This document shows positions 51,586-59,245 of a DNA stretch of 64,000 bases, piece after piece (positions within the stretch are counted from its first letter, which is position 1; each line of letters opens with the position of its first letter). The position numbers and the translations under genes are program-made. The notes under the pieces were generated by a model. The model did no database searches. It saw only the letters and a list, made by a program, of their open reading frames with translations, and was not told the origin of the DNA. The stretch is taken from NCBI RefSeq assembly GCF_003315075.1, contig NZ_QNRJ01000002.1, positions 1 through 64,000 on the forward strand, read 5' to 3'. The DNA comes from Rossellomorea aquimaris. GTDB lineage: Bacteria > Bacillota > Bacilli > Bacillales > Bacillaceae_B.

Positions 51586-52113
51586 TCATCCGTTTAGATC
51601 ACTTATTAAGCTTGAGCTTACTAACCCTGCTTCATCAAGAATCTCTTTGATTTGGTTTTCTGCTTCGTTTAATTTTTCATTGGCTGCCGTTAAATCTGTT
51701 TCGCCCTCTTTAGAGAGAGCTTCAGCTTTCATATTATATGATTCTGTCAGGGTCGATTTGAATGATTCCACCGCATCTTTATGATCACCAAGACCTCCAG
51801 GGATCTCCATGCTTTCTACCGCTTTAGCAGATTCAGTTGCTGATGCTGCAGCAGCTTCCTTCATTTTTTTCAACTCTTCTCCTGCTGGAGGCTCTTCTCC
51901 TGCTACCGCTTCTTCATATCCATTAAGATCAATATCAACACCATTGACGGTTGTTGTTAAATTTAAATAAAAATCCATTATATCTCCAGCAACATTTGCG
52001 TTTTCTTCCTTTGCATTTGTTGTTTCCTCTTTTTTAGCTTCGTCAGAACCTGAATCGGAGCATCCAACCAATGCTAAAGATAGACCCAGACCTAAAAACC
52101 ATACTTTTTTCAT
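51586..52113 (-). CDS. Acidic lipoprotein of unknown function
   Basis: 175 residues, signal peptide with lipobox ALVGC (Cys18), a low-complexity linker rich in Glu, Lys and Ala (SDEAKKEETTNAKEEN), then an acidic helical domain with many Ala (KEAAAASATESAKAVES). Possibly a four-helix bundle, resembling DUF3829-type (YiiG-like) lipoproteins in size. Role unknown. It stands alone with its own terminator. Confidence 0.82.
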   Translation of the reverse strand: MKKVWFLGLGLSLALVGCSDSGSDEAKKEETTNAKEENANVAGDIMDFYLNLTTTVNGVDIDLNGYEEAVAGEEPPAGEELKKMKEAAAASATESAKAVESMEIPGGLGDHKDAVESFKSTLTESYNMKAEALSKEGETDLTAANEKLNEAENQIKEILDEAGLVSSSLISDLNG

Positions 52114-52321
52114 ACTTGTTTTCCCCTCTCTGTCTCAATCAACATGTTCAAGTATAGAAGGCAAGCAATTCCTATAGGAAATCGCTTTCTTCAATTAATG
52201 TTAAGCCGGCAAAAAGTATCTTATCACGGGGAGAATAGACTGGTAAAGAAGAATTTTCTAATTTTTCCAAAGTTTAAATCTTATAAATATTTTAAATATA
52301 CAGCCTATTGCCGACGACAAA

Positions 52322-52350
52322 TAACCCTTATGTTCGATCCATAAGGGTTA
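52322..52350 (-). terminator. Terminator after the PAS kinase gene
   Basis: TAACCCTTATG and CATAAGGGTTA are perfect 11-bp arms around seven bases, with AT-rich tail, six bases after the stop codon. Confidence 0.85.
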
Positions 52351-52355
52351 TTAGT

Positions 52356-53681
52356 TCATTGGTTTTGTAAGGTTTCCCTCCTTTTTCTCTCTGTGGCCTG
52401 AACAGCTTCAAACATGATATGGAAGGTGGTTCCTTCTCCCTGCTCGCTTTGCACCCTGATATCCGCCCCATGATCACGAAGAATTCTCAGACATATGGTG
52501 AGACCCAAGCCCGTGCCTTTTGTCTTCGTTGTGAAGAAAGGCTCTCCGAGTTTATCCAGCGTTTCTTTTTTCATGCCTACTCCCTCATCTTTGAAGATTA
52601 ATTGAACCTTGTTATAGGAGGACAAGTCTGCACTTATCGTAATCGCTCCTCCATGAGGCATCGATTCTATGGCGTTTTTAAGTAAGTTAATAAACACTTG
52701 TTTTAGCTGATTTTCATCTCCACGAATATGGAGCTCCCTTTCATGAAAATCGGTTTGGATTTCAATATTATATAAAATGGCATTCGTATTTAATAATTTC
52801 GCAACATGATCAAGGGTCTCGATAATATTGATTCGTCTATATGTAACGGATTGCGGTTTTGCAAGAATCAACAATTCGCTCAGCACAAGTTCAATCCTCT
52901 TAATTTCAGAAAAGACAATCCCTAAGTATTCCTTCGTCTTCTCATCGGCATCATCTCTTAATAACTGTAAGAACCCGTTAATCGACGTAAGGGGATTACG
53001 TACCTCATGTGCAATTCCGGCTGCTAATTGCCCGGCGACAGATAGTTTTTGAGATTCAATGGCTAACGTTTCATTCATTTCAATCAATTCTTCTTCATTA
53101 TGTACTCTTTCGGTAATGTCTGAGATGGTTCCTACCGTACCAAGAAGTTCACCATTTTCATCATAGTTTAACTTAACATTCACTTCACCCCAACGAAACT
53201 GACCATCCCTCTTCTGATAAGAGAAGTCCATTTTCATTTTTTCCTTTTTCAAGCTTATGCTTTGTCTTACCATTCGAAGAATTTCATGACGTTCATGTAG
53301 GGATATGAAATGAAGAGCATTCTTATGTAAACTTTCTTTAACCGTATATCCCGTGTAGTCTTCCCAGGATTGATTCAGAAATTGAAACTCTCCTTTGGAA
53401 TTGGTATGAAAGACTACTTCATCTATACTCTGAAGCACATGCTGCATTTCTTCATTGAGAAGCTTGACCCTCTCTTCACTCTTGCGGAGGGCAGCTAACG
53501 TTTTATAGCTTGTGTCATAATTCTTCCCCATATAGTAGCTGATAAAGAGAATCAATACAGTGAATACCAAATCCACTTTCAAATCGACTGGATAATGCAG
53601 AACAAAGTAATAAATAAAATCCCATGTCAAGACTAGTAAAAGTCCAATGAGCACTGATACTATTCTCCCTCTATAGATCAT
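52356..53681 (-). CDS. PAS-containing membrane sensor histidine kinase
   Basis: 441 residues. Two membrane helices (about 8-28 and 36-52), a short helical linker, one PAS/PAC domain (76-193; FHTNSKGEFQFLN, GTISDITERV), HisKA with His225 in AAGIAHEVRNPL, then HATPase_c: N box INLLKNAIES near 332, G1 DEGVGM near 365, F box EPFFTTK, G2 GTGLGLTI. The HEVRNPLTSINGFLQLL stretch is typical of the phosphorelay kinases (KinC/KinD/KinE type), so it may act on Spo0F. No response regulator is next to it, which fits an orphan sporulation kinase. Confidence 0.88.
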   Translation of the reverse strand: MIYRGRIVSVLIGLLLVLTWDFIYYFVLHYPVDLKVDLVFTVLILFISYYMGKNYDTSYKTLAALRKSEERVKLLNEEMQHVLQSIDEVVFHTNSKGEFQFLNQSWEDYTGYTVKESLHKNALHFISLHERHEILRMVRQSISLKKEKMKMDFSYQKRDGQFRWGEVNVKLNYDENGELLGTVGTISDITERVHNEEELIEMNETLAIESQKLSVAGQLAAGIAHEVRNPLTSINGFLQLLRDDADEKTKEYLGIVFSEIKRIELVLSELLILAKPQSVTYRRINIIETLDHVAKLLNTNAILYNIEIQTDFHERELHIRGDENQLKQVFINLLKNAIESMPHGGAITISADLSSYNKVQLIFKDEGVGMKKETLDKLGEPFFTTKTKGTGLGLTICLRILRDHGADIRVQSEQGEGTTFHIMFEAVQATERKRRETLQNQ

Positions 53682-53821
53682 CCTGTGAGCCCCCTATCCA
53701 TCCAAGCACGAGAATCGAAATAGAAAGAATTTTCGCGATATTTGTTATTTATTAGTATATCATTTCTAATTAAGAACAGTATAGACTTCTTTTGACTTCT
53801 TTTGTAAAAACAATGATATTC

Positions 53822-53850
53822 TTGTCACAAGCTTTTCCCTTGTCTATAAT
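53822..53850 (+). promoter_or_regulatory. SigA promoter for the yneK-like gene
   Basis: TTGTCA at 53822-53827 and TATAAT at 53845-53850 with 17 bp between: five of six and six of six matches to consensus. Predicted start near 53857, 35 bases before the start codon. Confidence 0.82.
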
Positions 53851-53891
53851 GAATACGATACATACGCTTTTTGAAAAATTGAGGTGAAAGC

Positions 53892-54317
53892 ATGCTTGAA
53901 GGTTGGTTCTTATATTTCATACTGTTTTGGGTCGTATTTTTAGTGGCTTCATTTGCTATTGGTGGATTCTTTATGTTCAGGAAATTCTTAAAGAGATTTC
54001 CTAAAGAGGATGGAAAATCCGATTTGGACTGGGAAGAGCATTATGTGAATGAAACCATCCATTTATGGGGTGATGAGGAAAAGAAAATGCTCAATGAGTT
54101 GGTCACACCCGTACCCGAATTATTTAGAGACGTAGCGAAGCAAAAAATTGCAGGTAAAATTGGAGAATTGGCTTTAAAAGAAAGAGCCTCTTCCATTACT
54201 CAGGAATTAGTCATAAGAGGATATATCCTGGCGACTCCGAAACGGGACCATAAGTTTCTTCGAAAAAAACTAAACGAAATGCAAATAGATGTAACCCCCT
54301 ACGAACATTTATTCTAG
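53892..54317 (+). CDS. yneK: YneK-like protein (DUF2621)
   Basis: 141 residues, same length as YneK of B. subtilis. One N-terminal membrane segment (6-28) and then a soluble, charged region with two patterns: DLDWEEHYVNETIHLWG near 51 and VTPVPELFRDVAKQKIAGKIGELAL near 76. Residues 108-141 hold a basic ATPKRDHKFLRKKL. The function is unknown. The gene lies just outside the ccdC-yneI-ccdA block, as in B. subtilis, which supports the assignment. Confidence 0.9.
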   Translation: MLEGWFLYFILFWVVFLVASFAIGGFFMFRKFLKRFPKEDGKSDLDWEEHYVNETIHLWGDEEKKMLNELVTPVPELFRDVAKQKIAGKIGELALKERASSITQELVIRGYILATPKRDHKFLRKKLNEMQIDVTPYEHLF

Positions 54318-54336
54318 GTGACAGAAAGGAAAGACG

Positions 54337-54435
54337 ATGGGATCGATATTAATTATTCCGATTGTGCTATATTTAATTTTCATTATAGGTGCGGCATTCC
54401 TGTTTTATAAATGGAAGAAAGCAAAAAAAAGGTAA
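54337..54435 (+). CDS. 32-aa membrane peptide
   Basis: ATG 19 bases after the yneK stop, with AAAGGAAAG about five bases upstream. The product has a single hydrophobic helix (residues 2-24, start MGSILIIPIVLYLIF) and a strongly basic end (KWKKAKKR). Its last codons lie inside the terminator stem. It is likely co-transcribed with yneK. Too short for family assignment. Confidence 0.6.
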   Translation: MGSILIIPIVLYLIFIIGAAFLFYKWKKAKKR

Positions 54436-54458
54436 ACGATGATCGTTTACCTTTTTTA
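54424..54458. terminator. Bidirectional terminator overlapping the 32-aa gene's stop
   Basis: AAAAAAGGTAAACGAT and ATCGTTTACCTTTTTT are near-perfect arms with a T-run on each strand. It includes the stop codon at 54433-54435 and also ends the convergent gene at 54464. Confidence 0.9.
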
Positions 54459-54463
54459 TATGA

Positions 54464-54943
54464 TTAATCAATGGGATCCTCTGCCTTACCGTATCTAATG
54501 ACGTCAAGTATCGCTTGTCCATCACTTGGTTTCCCTTCTCCATTTCGAAACGGAAACAATGAAAAGAATATAAAATAAACGGAGAAATACACAAATTGAT
54601 AGAAAAAGATGTGAACAGGAATGACTCCTTCAAATATCAGGGAGTTAATGACTAAAATCGCAATCAGGTTGAATAAACTTCCAGAGATGTATATAAGCAC
54701 ATGAACCCACACCTTATTATACTTCAATTCTGTATATTGACACCAACCCTCCATAAAATACATTCTCTTCACTTCCAGTGGACCAATGCTCATTAAATGC
54801 TTACCGGTTCCAATGCAAAACTTTATCTTTGCACCAAATATGCGGGCAACGAGGATATGACCTGCTTCATGGACGATGGTGACCAATGGCAGTGTTAAAA
54901 AGAATGCCAGAAAAAACGTCCAAATGTCTGCTAGTGTAAACAA
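54464..54943 (-). CDS. M50-like membrane zinc protease homologue
   Basis: 159 residues. HEAGH at 25-29 in the first membrane segment gives the HExxH zinc motif, followed by three more segments. The second site-2-protease motif (NxxPxxxxDG) is seen only in a loose form as LFPFRNGEGKPSDGQAI near 130-145, with the final Asp-Gly. M50-type peptidases cut substrates in the membrane. Size and motifs suggest a small SpoIVFB-like or Bacillus-specific relative; activity is not certain. Confidence 0.8.
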   Translation of the reverse strand: MFTLADIWTFFLAFFLTLPLVTIVHEAGHILVARIFGAKIKFCIGTGKHLMSIGPLEVKRMYFMEGWCQYTELKYNKVWVHVLIYISGSLFNLIAILVINSLIFEGVIPVHIFFYQFVYFSVYFIFFSLFPFRNGEGKPSDGQAILDVIRYGKAEDPID

Positions 54944-55070
54944 TACTTATCCCACCAATATCTCTGTTATTTTCTTCATCTCTCTCTTTGCCCTAAATGC
55001 CTCAACCCTAAGCATATTGGTCTCCTTTGTAAAGAAATCGTAATTTCACGTGAAGAAATTTCCAAATAAA

Positions 55071-55100
55071 ATAGCAGCGTGATAGGAATCACCCTGCTAT
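55071..55100 (-). terminator. Terminator after ccdC
   Basis: ATAGCAGGGTGAT and ATCACGCTGCTAT arms with one mismatch around four bases, T4-rich tail on the minus strand. Confidence 0.85.
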
Positions 55101-55113
55101 TTTCCCCCATGAA

Positions 55114-55593
55114 TTAAATTGAATTCGTTGTTAAATCCTGTTGCTCTTGGTGCAGCTTTCTATATTGAAGATACATGGTGATTCTCCATGGAACGATCAT
55201 ACCAAAGGCAAGAATCCAGAACATCCCACTTAGTTCACCATAATCGATCGATGCACTTAGAATGGATTTGGCCAATATTCGTATTAATAGGAGCCCAATC
55301 AAAATAAATGCGAACGCTTTAGAACGTTTTAAATAGATATCATTATCACGAATTTCGAATTTGGAAGTCTTGATCAACAATATAGAAAAGATCATGCCTA
55401 CGGTAATCGCTTCTAGAAACTCTCCTAAAGTGACTCGAAAAACAGGAAATAAGAACATTAACGCACCTGTACTCATAAACAAAGGAGGTAAGATAATCTT
55501 CTTGCTGCTAACAGGCTTTTTCTGAGCCTTCATCCTAATAAATATCACCATAAAACCCATGCAAATCGCAACAATGGATGAAGCTATCATCAT
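55114..55593 (-). CDS. ccdC: CcdC (YneJ) membrane protein
   Basis: 159 residues, five membrane segments. Patterns of the family: KKIILPPLFMSTGALMFLFPVFRVT near 30, AITVGMIFSILLIKTSKFEIRD near 62, IYLKRSKAFAFILIGLLLIRI near 86. CcdC is part of the B. subtilis ccdA-yneI-ccdC locus involved in cytochrome c maturation and late sporulation thiol-redox functions. Two genes and 120 bp away from ccdA here, same strand. A terminator separates it from the genes downstream. Confidence 0.9.
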   Translation of the reverse strand: MMIASSIVAICMGFMVIFIRMKAQKKPVSSKKIILPPLFMSTGALMFLFPVFRVTLGEFLEAITVGMIFSILLIKTSKFEIRDNDIYLKRSKAFAFILIGLLLIRILAKSILSASIDYGELSGMFWILAFGMIVPWRITMYLQYRKLHQEQQDLTTNSI

Positions 55594-55673
55594 AAACCAT
55601 CATCATCCTTTTATTTTCTACTTTCATACCTTTCCCTATTATAGCCCAAATGAGAGAAAAACGAAAACACAAA

Positions 55674-55707
55674 AAAGAGAGGTTGAATAGAGCCTTAACC
55701 TCTCTTT
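55674..55707 (-). terminator. Terminator after yneI
   Basis: AAAGAGAGGTT and AACCTCTCTTT perfect 11-bp arms around 12 bases, A/T runs at both ends. Confidence 0.88.
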
Positions 55708-55714
55708 CGATTTA

Positions 55715-56074
55715 TCACCCTAAAACTCTTTTGATGGCTTCTTCTACCCGCACTTCGTCAAAGGGTTTCACAATAAAGTCCTTTGCACCCGCTTCAATGG
55801 CTTCCACCACTACCTTTTGTTGACCCATAGCTGAACACATGATTACTTTAGCTTGGGGAAACTCGGATAAAATCCTTCTAACCGCTTCTATTCCGTCCAG
55901 CTCAGGCATCGTGATGTCCATTGTCACCAGATCCGGCTGAAGCTCACGATACTTTTCTACGGCGATAAGTCCATTTTCTGCTTCCCCTGCGACTTCGTGA
56001 CCGCCAGAGGAAAGCATGCTTCCAAGAGTCATTCTCATAAATTTCGCATCATCCACTACAAGTATCGTTGCCAC
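55715..56074 (-). CDS. yneI: CheY-like single-domain response regulator YneI
   Basis: 119 residues, a complete receiver domain with no output part. Acidic pocket Asp8 and Asp9, phosphoacceptor Asp53 in VTMDITMP, Thr/Ser in MCSAMG near 83 and Lys in FIVKPFDE near 103. It lies between ccdA and ccdC as in B. subtilis. The partner kinase is not known. Good site (GGAGGAAAC) before the ATG. Terminator follows, so it is not simply cotranscribed with ccdC. Confidence 0.93.
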   Translation of the reverse strand: MATILVVDDAKFMRMTLGSMLSSGGHEVAGEAENGLIAVEKYRELQPDLVTMDITMPELDGIEAVRRILSEFPQAKVIMCSAMGQQKVVVEAIEAGAKDFIVKPFDEVRVEEAIKRVLG

Positions 56075-56195
56075 AGATGTTTCCTCCTCGTATACGCTAC
56101 CCGATGTCTGTTATATCTAATTTCCTAAATTCATCCATTTAAACTATACCATAAAACGTAATGCAATGTATATTCTATTCTATTATTTTATTGGT

Positions 56196-56903
56196 TCAAA
56201 ACCCAGTGAATCCTCCAAATACCGAAGTAAGGTAAGCTAGAATGACGGTCATCCAATCAAAGAATAGCATCATCCCTACCGCAATCATCACATATCCCCC
56301 TACCTTTACAATCTTTCCACTGTTTTTTCTGATCCATTGCATTCTTCCGATAAAGAATGACAGAATGAAAAACGGAATGGCAAACCCTAATACGTAAGCT
56401 GTCATATATATGACGCCAGAACCTGGATTAGAGGCGGCAAGAGCCAGAACCGAAGCAAGAATCGGCCCGGTGCAAGGTGTCCAGCCGGCAGCGAAGGCCA
56501 TTCCGATTAATACGGAGCCAAAAAAGCCTGTCGGTCTATTCTTAAATTCAATGCGACGGTCCTTCATCAATGATTCGGGTGTGAATACGCCGATGACTAC
56601 CAATCCAAATATGACAATGAAGATAGCTCCAAGCTGACGGATAAGATCTTTATAATCCAAAAAGAAGTTTCCGATAAGGGAAGTACCAAAACCGATGGCG
56701 ATAAAGATTGCCGAGAAACCGACTAAGAAAAACAACGTATGTAATAAACTTCTTCTTTGAAGCATAGCATTATCTGTTTTGAGCTCATTCACACTCATTC
56801 CTGTTATATAAGAAAGAAAAGCGGGATATAGTGGGAGGCAGCATGGAGAGATGAAGCTTAGGAAACCGGCCCCAATTGCTAAGAAAATATTAAAGTCAGA
56901 CAT
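56196..56903 (-). CDS. ccdA: CcdA thiol-disulfide transporter
   Basis: 235 residues, six membrane segments. The DsbD/CcdA motifs [18 protein letters not shown] (Cys21/Cys22 region) and [14 protein letters not shown] (Cys144) hold the two cysteines that shuttle electrons across the membrane. In Bacillus CcdA feeds ResA (cytochrome c maturation) and StoA (spore cortex). The gene heads the ccdA-yneI-ccdC block. Confidence 0.95.
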   Translation of the reverse strand: MSDFNIFLAIGAGFLSFISPCCLPLYPAFLSYITGMSVNELKTDNAMLQRRSLLHTLFFLVGFSAIFIAIGFGTSLIGNFFLDYKDLIRQLGAIFIVIFGLVVIGVFTPESLMKDRRIEFKNRPTGFFGSVLIGMAFAAGWTPCTGPILASVLALAASNPGSGVIYMTAYVLGFAIPFFILSFFIGRMQWIRKNSGKIVKVGGYVMIAVGMMLFFDWMTVILAYLTSVFGGFTGF

Positions 56904-57070
56904 TTATACAACTCCTACATTTCAATATATATCTCTATTCTATCAAACAAAACCGGTTTCTATGAGGAATGTTTGTGTGAAAGATTTGTGACCATCATAT
57001 TACATGCACATTTTACTTTTTCAAATGTGTTAAACTCTCTTTTCTTTTTTAAGAAACCAATAATTTTGCT

Positions 57071-57099
57071 TTGAAAAACAGTTCAATTTTCGTTATACT
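57071..57099 (+). promoter_or_regulatory. SigA promoter for the Spo0E-like gene
   Basis: TTGAAA at 57071-57076 and TATACT at 57094-57099, spacing 17. Predicted start about 57106, a leader of about 64 nt to the GTG start. Confidence 0.8.
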
Positions 57100-57169
57100 A
57101 ATAAAAAGTTACAGTTATTACTAGTTTTGTATTCCGTTTGTAAGGACATACAAAAGAAAGGAAACAGCC

Positions 57170-57346
57170 GTGTCTAAAAAAGAGCTTCTCGAACGAATTG
57201 AAAAAAAGCGTGCTCAATTAATTGATATTGTTGCTGAAAATGGACTCACGTCACCTCAAGCTATTCAATTTAGTCAGGAACTTGATCGTCTGTTAAATAG
57301 CTACAACTCCCTATACATAAAAAAGTGCTCACCTCAAATGAGCTAA
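57170..57346 (+). CDS. Spo0E-like aspartyl-phosphate phosphatase, 58 aa
   Basis: GTG start with AAAGGAAAC six bases upstream. A 58-residue two-helix protein: first helix KKELLERIEKKRAQLIDIV, then the family signature SQELDRLLNSY (residues 35-45; consensus SxxLDxLIxxY), where Ser-Gln-Glu-Leu-Asp contacts phospho-Spo0A. These proteins remove phosphate from Spo0A and delay sporulation. Its own SigA promoter and a shared terminator frame it. The Asp39 and Tyr45 of the motif are present, so it should be active. Confidence 0.92.
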   Translation: MSKKELLERIEKKRAQLIDIVAENGLTSPQAIQFSQELDRLLNSYNSLYIKKCSPQMS

Positions 57347-57395
57347 GGCATGATTGAATACAATTATACTATTCTAATATAAATATCAACGACCA

Positions 57396-57429
57396 AAAGG
57401 CAGACTCTGAATTTATAGAGTCTGCCTTT
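57396..57429. terminator. Bidirectional terminator
   Basis: AAAGGCAGACTCT and AGAGTCTGCCTTT are exact 13-bp arms around a short AT loop. Separates the Spo0E-like gene from the convergent ABC exporter genes. Confidence 0.9.
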
Positions 57430-57436
57430 CATACCT

Positions 57437-59242
57437 TCAAGTACTTGTAACGGCATCTTCCATGCCATCAATTAAGCCATTTTGAAGAAGATACATCTTG
57501 TGATAAATCCCTTTTTGAACAAGTAATTCCTGATGACTTCCTCTCTCGACAATCTCCCCCCGATGAAGAACCATGATGAGGTCTGCATCTTGAATCGTAG
57601 AAAGTCTATGAGCAATGGCAATCGTTGTTCTTCCTTTTCTCATTCTTGATAGTGCCCCTTGAATGGCTTCTTCCGTTTCCGTATCGATATTGGCCGTTGC
57701 TTCATCCAGGACAAGTATTTTCGGTCTGGTTGCGATGGTTCTTGCAAAAGCGATTAATTGCCTTTGGCCACTCGAAAGCGTTGATCCCCTTTCAACCACT
57801 GGATGCCCATATGCTTCAGGTAGTTTCTCTATAAAAGTATTGGCTTGAACGAATGTGGCAGCTTTCTCCACTTCTTTTTCCGTCATGGCTTCTGAATAAA
57901 GCTTTATATTATCTCTGATGGTTCCAAAGAAGAGAAATGGATCCTGCAGGACTAGCCCCATTTTCCCACGCAGCTCCTCTTCTGGATAAGACCTGATATT
58001 TTGACCGTCTATTAGAATATCTCCACGATCAAATTCATAGAACCTCATGAGTAAATTAATGATTGAGCTCTTTCCACTACCTGTGTGTCCCACTAAAGCG
58101 ACCGTTTCTCCAGGTCTTGCGGTAAATGAAATATTCTTAAGGATATCTTTTTTCCCATCATAAGAGAATGAAACATTGTCAAATGTTATTTCACCTTCAC
58201 TGATGGTTCCTTTCGAATGATTCTCTACATTCTGTGCCGGGGAAAGTTCATCTTCATCCAGCAGCTTAAAGACTCGGGAAGAGGCAATGATTGCCTGCTG
58301 AAACATGGATAGTCTCATCATGATTTGATTGACCGGCTCAAAGAATCGGTCCAGATAATTAACAAAGGCATATAAAACCCCTATTTCAATAGTTTGATTG
58401 AATGATGTCACGCCAAAATAGCTTAAAACTAAAATTAATGCCGCTACATACACCAGATCAATGGCGGGTCTTAATAATAATCCATCCACTTTTATATTTT
58501 TCATTCCAGCTAAATAGTGTTTTTCATTGATATCGCCGAATTCTTCTCTTAGTCTTTTTTCCTGCCTGAACACCTGGATAATGGACATTCCTTGAAGAGA
58601 CTCACTAAGCTTTGCATTAAGCTGACTCAATCTCTCGCGCATATCCTGATAGAAGATGGCGCTAAACTTGCGGTAAAGATTCATAATCATAAAAATGACA
58701 GGCAATATGAATAAACAGAAGAAGGCCAGCCGGGTATTGAGTGCAAACATAGCGATAAATATACCTGTTAATAGGAATGCTCCCTGAATGAAGGATACCA
58801 GCACACTCACAAACATGTCTTTAATCGCTTCTGTATCATTGGTAACCCGGGAGACAATACTTCCTGCAGGGGTTTTATCGAAATACCTCATTCCTAACCC
58901 CTGGACCTTCGTAAAAACATCCACACGAATCTGCTGAATGATTTTCAGGGCTATCTCTTGGAATGTCAATATTTGAAAGTAAGAGATCAATACATTCCCT
59001 ATTTGAATGAATAAATAGGTCGCTCCCAATCCTACAAGTGGACCGTACGGAAACTCTCTTGGGGTTAAGTAATCGTCTATAAAGACCTTGATGATGATGG
59101 GTCCAAAGACATCACCTATCGTTGTCAGCAGTAATAATGCAAATGCAAATAAAATCGTTTTTTTATGCGGCTTTGTATATTTCATTAGACGAAAAAATAT
59201 GTTTCGCTGCTCTTTCGCCGTTAAAGTCGGTATAGTATCCAT
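57437..59242 (-). CDS. ABC exporter half-transporter with intact ATPase site
   Basis: 601 residues. Six membrane segments at 30-340, then the nucleotide-binding domain: Walker A GHTGSGKSS near 384, signature LSSGQRQ near 487 (not LSGGQ), Walker B ILVLDEATANID near 507 with the catalytic Glu, and H-loop AIAHRL near 540. With the gene upstream it would form a heterodimer of the YheI/YheH or YfiB/YfiC type. Its start lies 3 bp after the partner's stop. Drug or lipid efflux is usual for the class. Confidence 0.93.
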   Translation of the reverse strand: MDTIPTLTAKEQRNIFFRLMKYTKPHKKTILFAFALLLLTTIGDVFGPIIIKVFIDDYLTPREFPYGPLVGLGATYLFIQIGNVLISYFQILTFQEIALKIIQQIRVDVFTKVQGLGMRYFDKTPAGSIVSRVTNDTEAIKDMFVSVLVSFIQGAFLLTGIFIAMFALNTRLAFFCLFILPVIFMIMNLYRKFSAIFYQDMRERLSQLNAKLSESLQGMSIIQVFRQEKRLREEFGDINEKHYLAGMKNIKVDGLLLRPAIDLVYVAALILVLSYFGVTSFNQTIEIGVLYAFVNYLDRFFEPVNQIMMRLSMFQQAIIASSRVFKLLDEDELSPAQNVENHSKGTISEGEITFDNVSFSYDGKKDILKNISFTARPGETVALVGHTGSGKSSIINLLMRFYEFDRGDILIDGQNIRSYPEEELRGKMGLVLQDPFLFFGTIRDNIKLYSEAMTEKEVEKAATFVQANTFIEKLPEAYGHPVVERGSTLSSGQRQLIAFARTIATRPKILVLDEATANIDTETEEAIQGALSRMRKGRTTIAIAHRLSTIQDADLIMVLHRGEIVERGSHQELLVQKGIYHKMYLLQNGLIDGMEDAVTST

Positions 59243-59245
59243 ATC

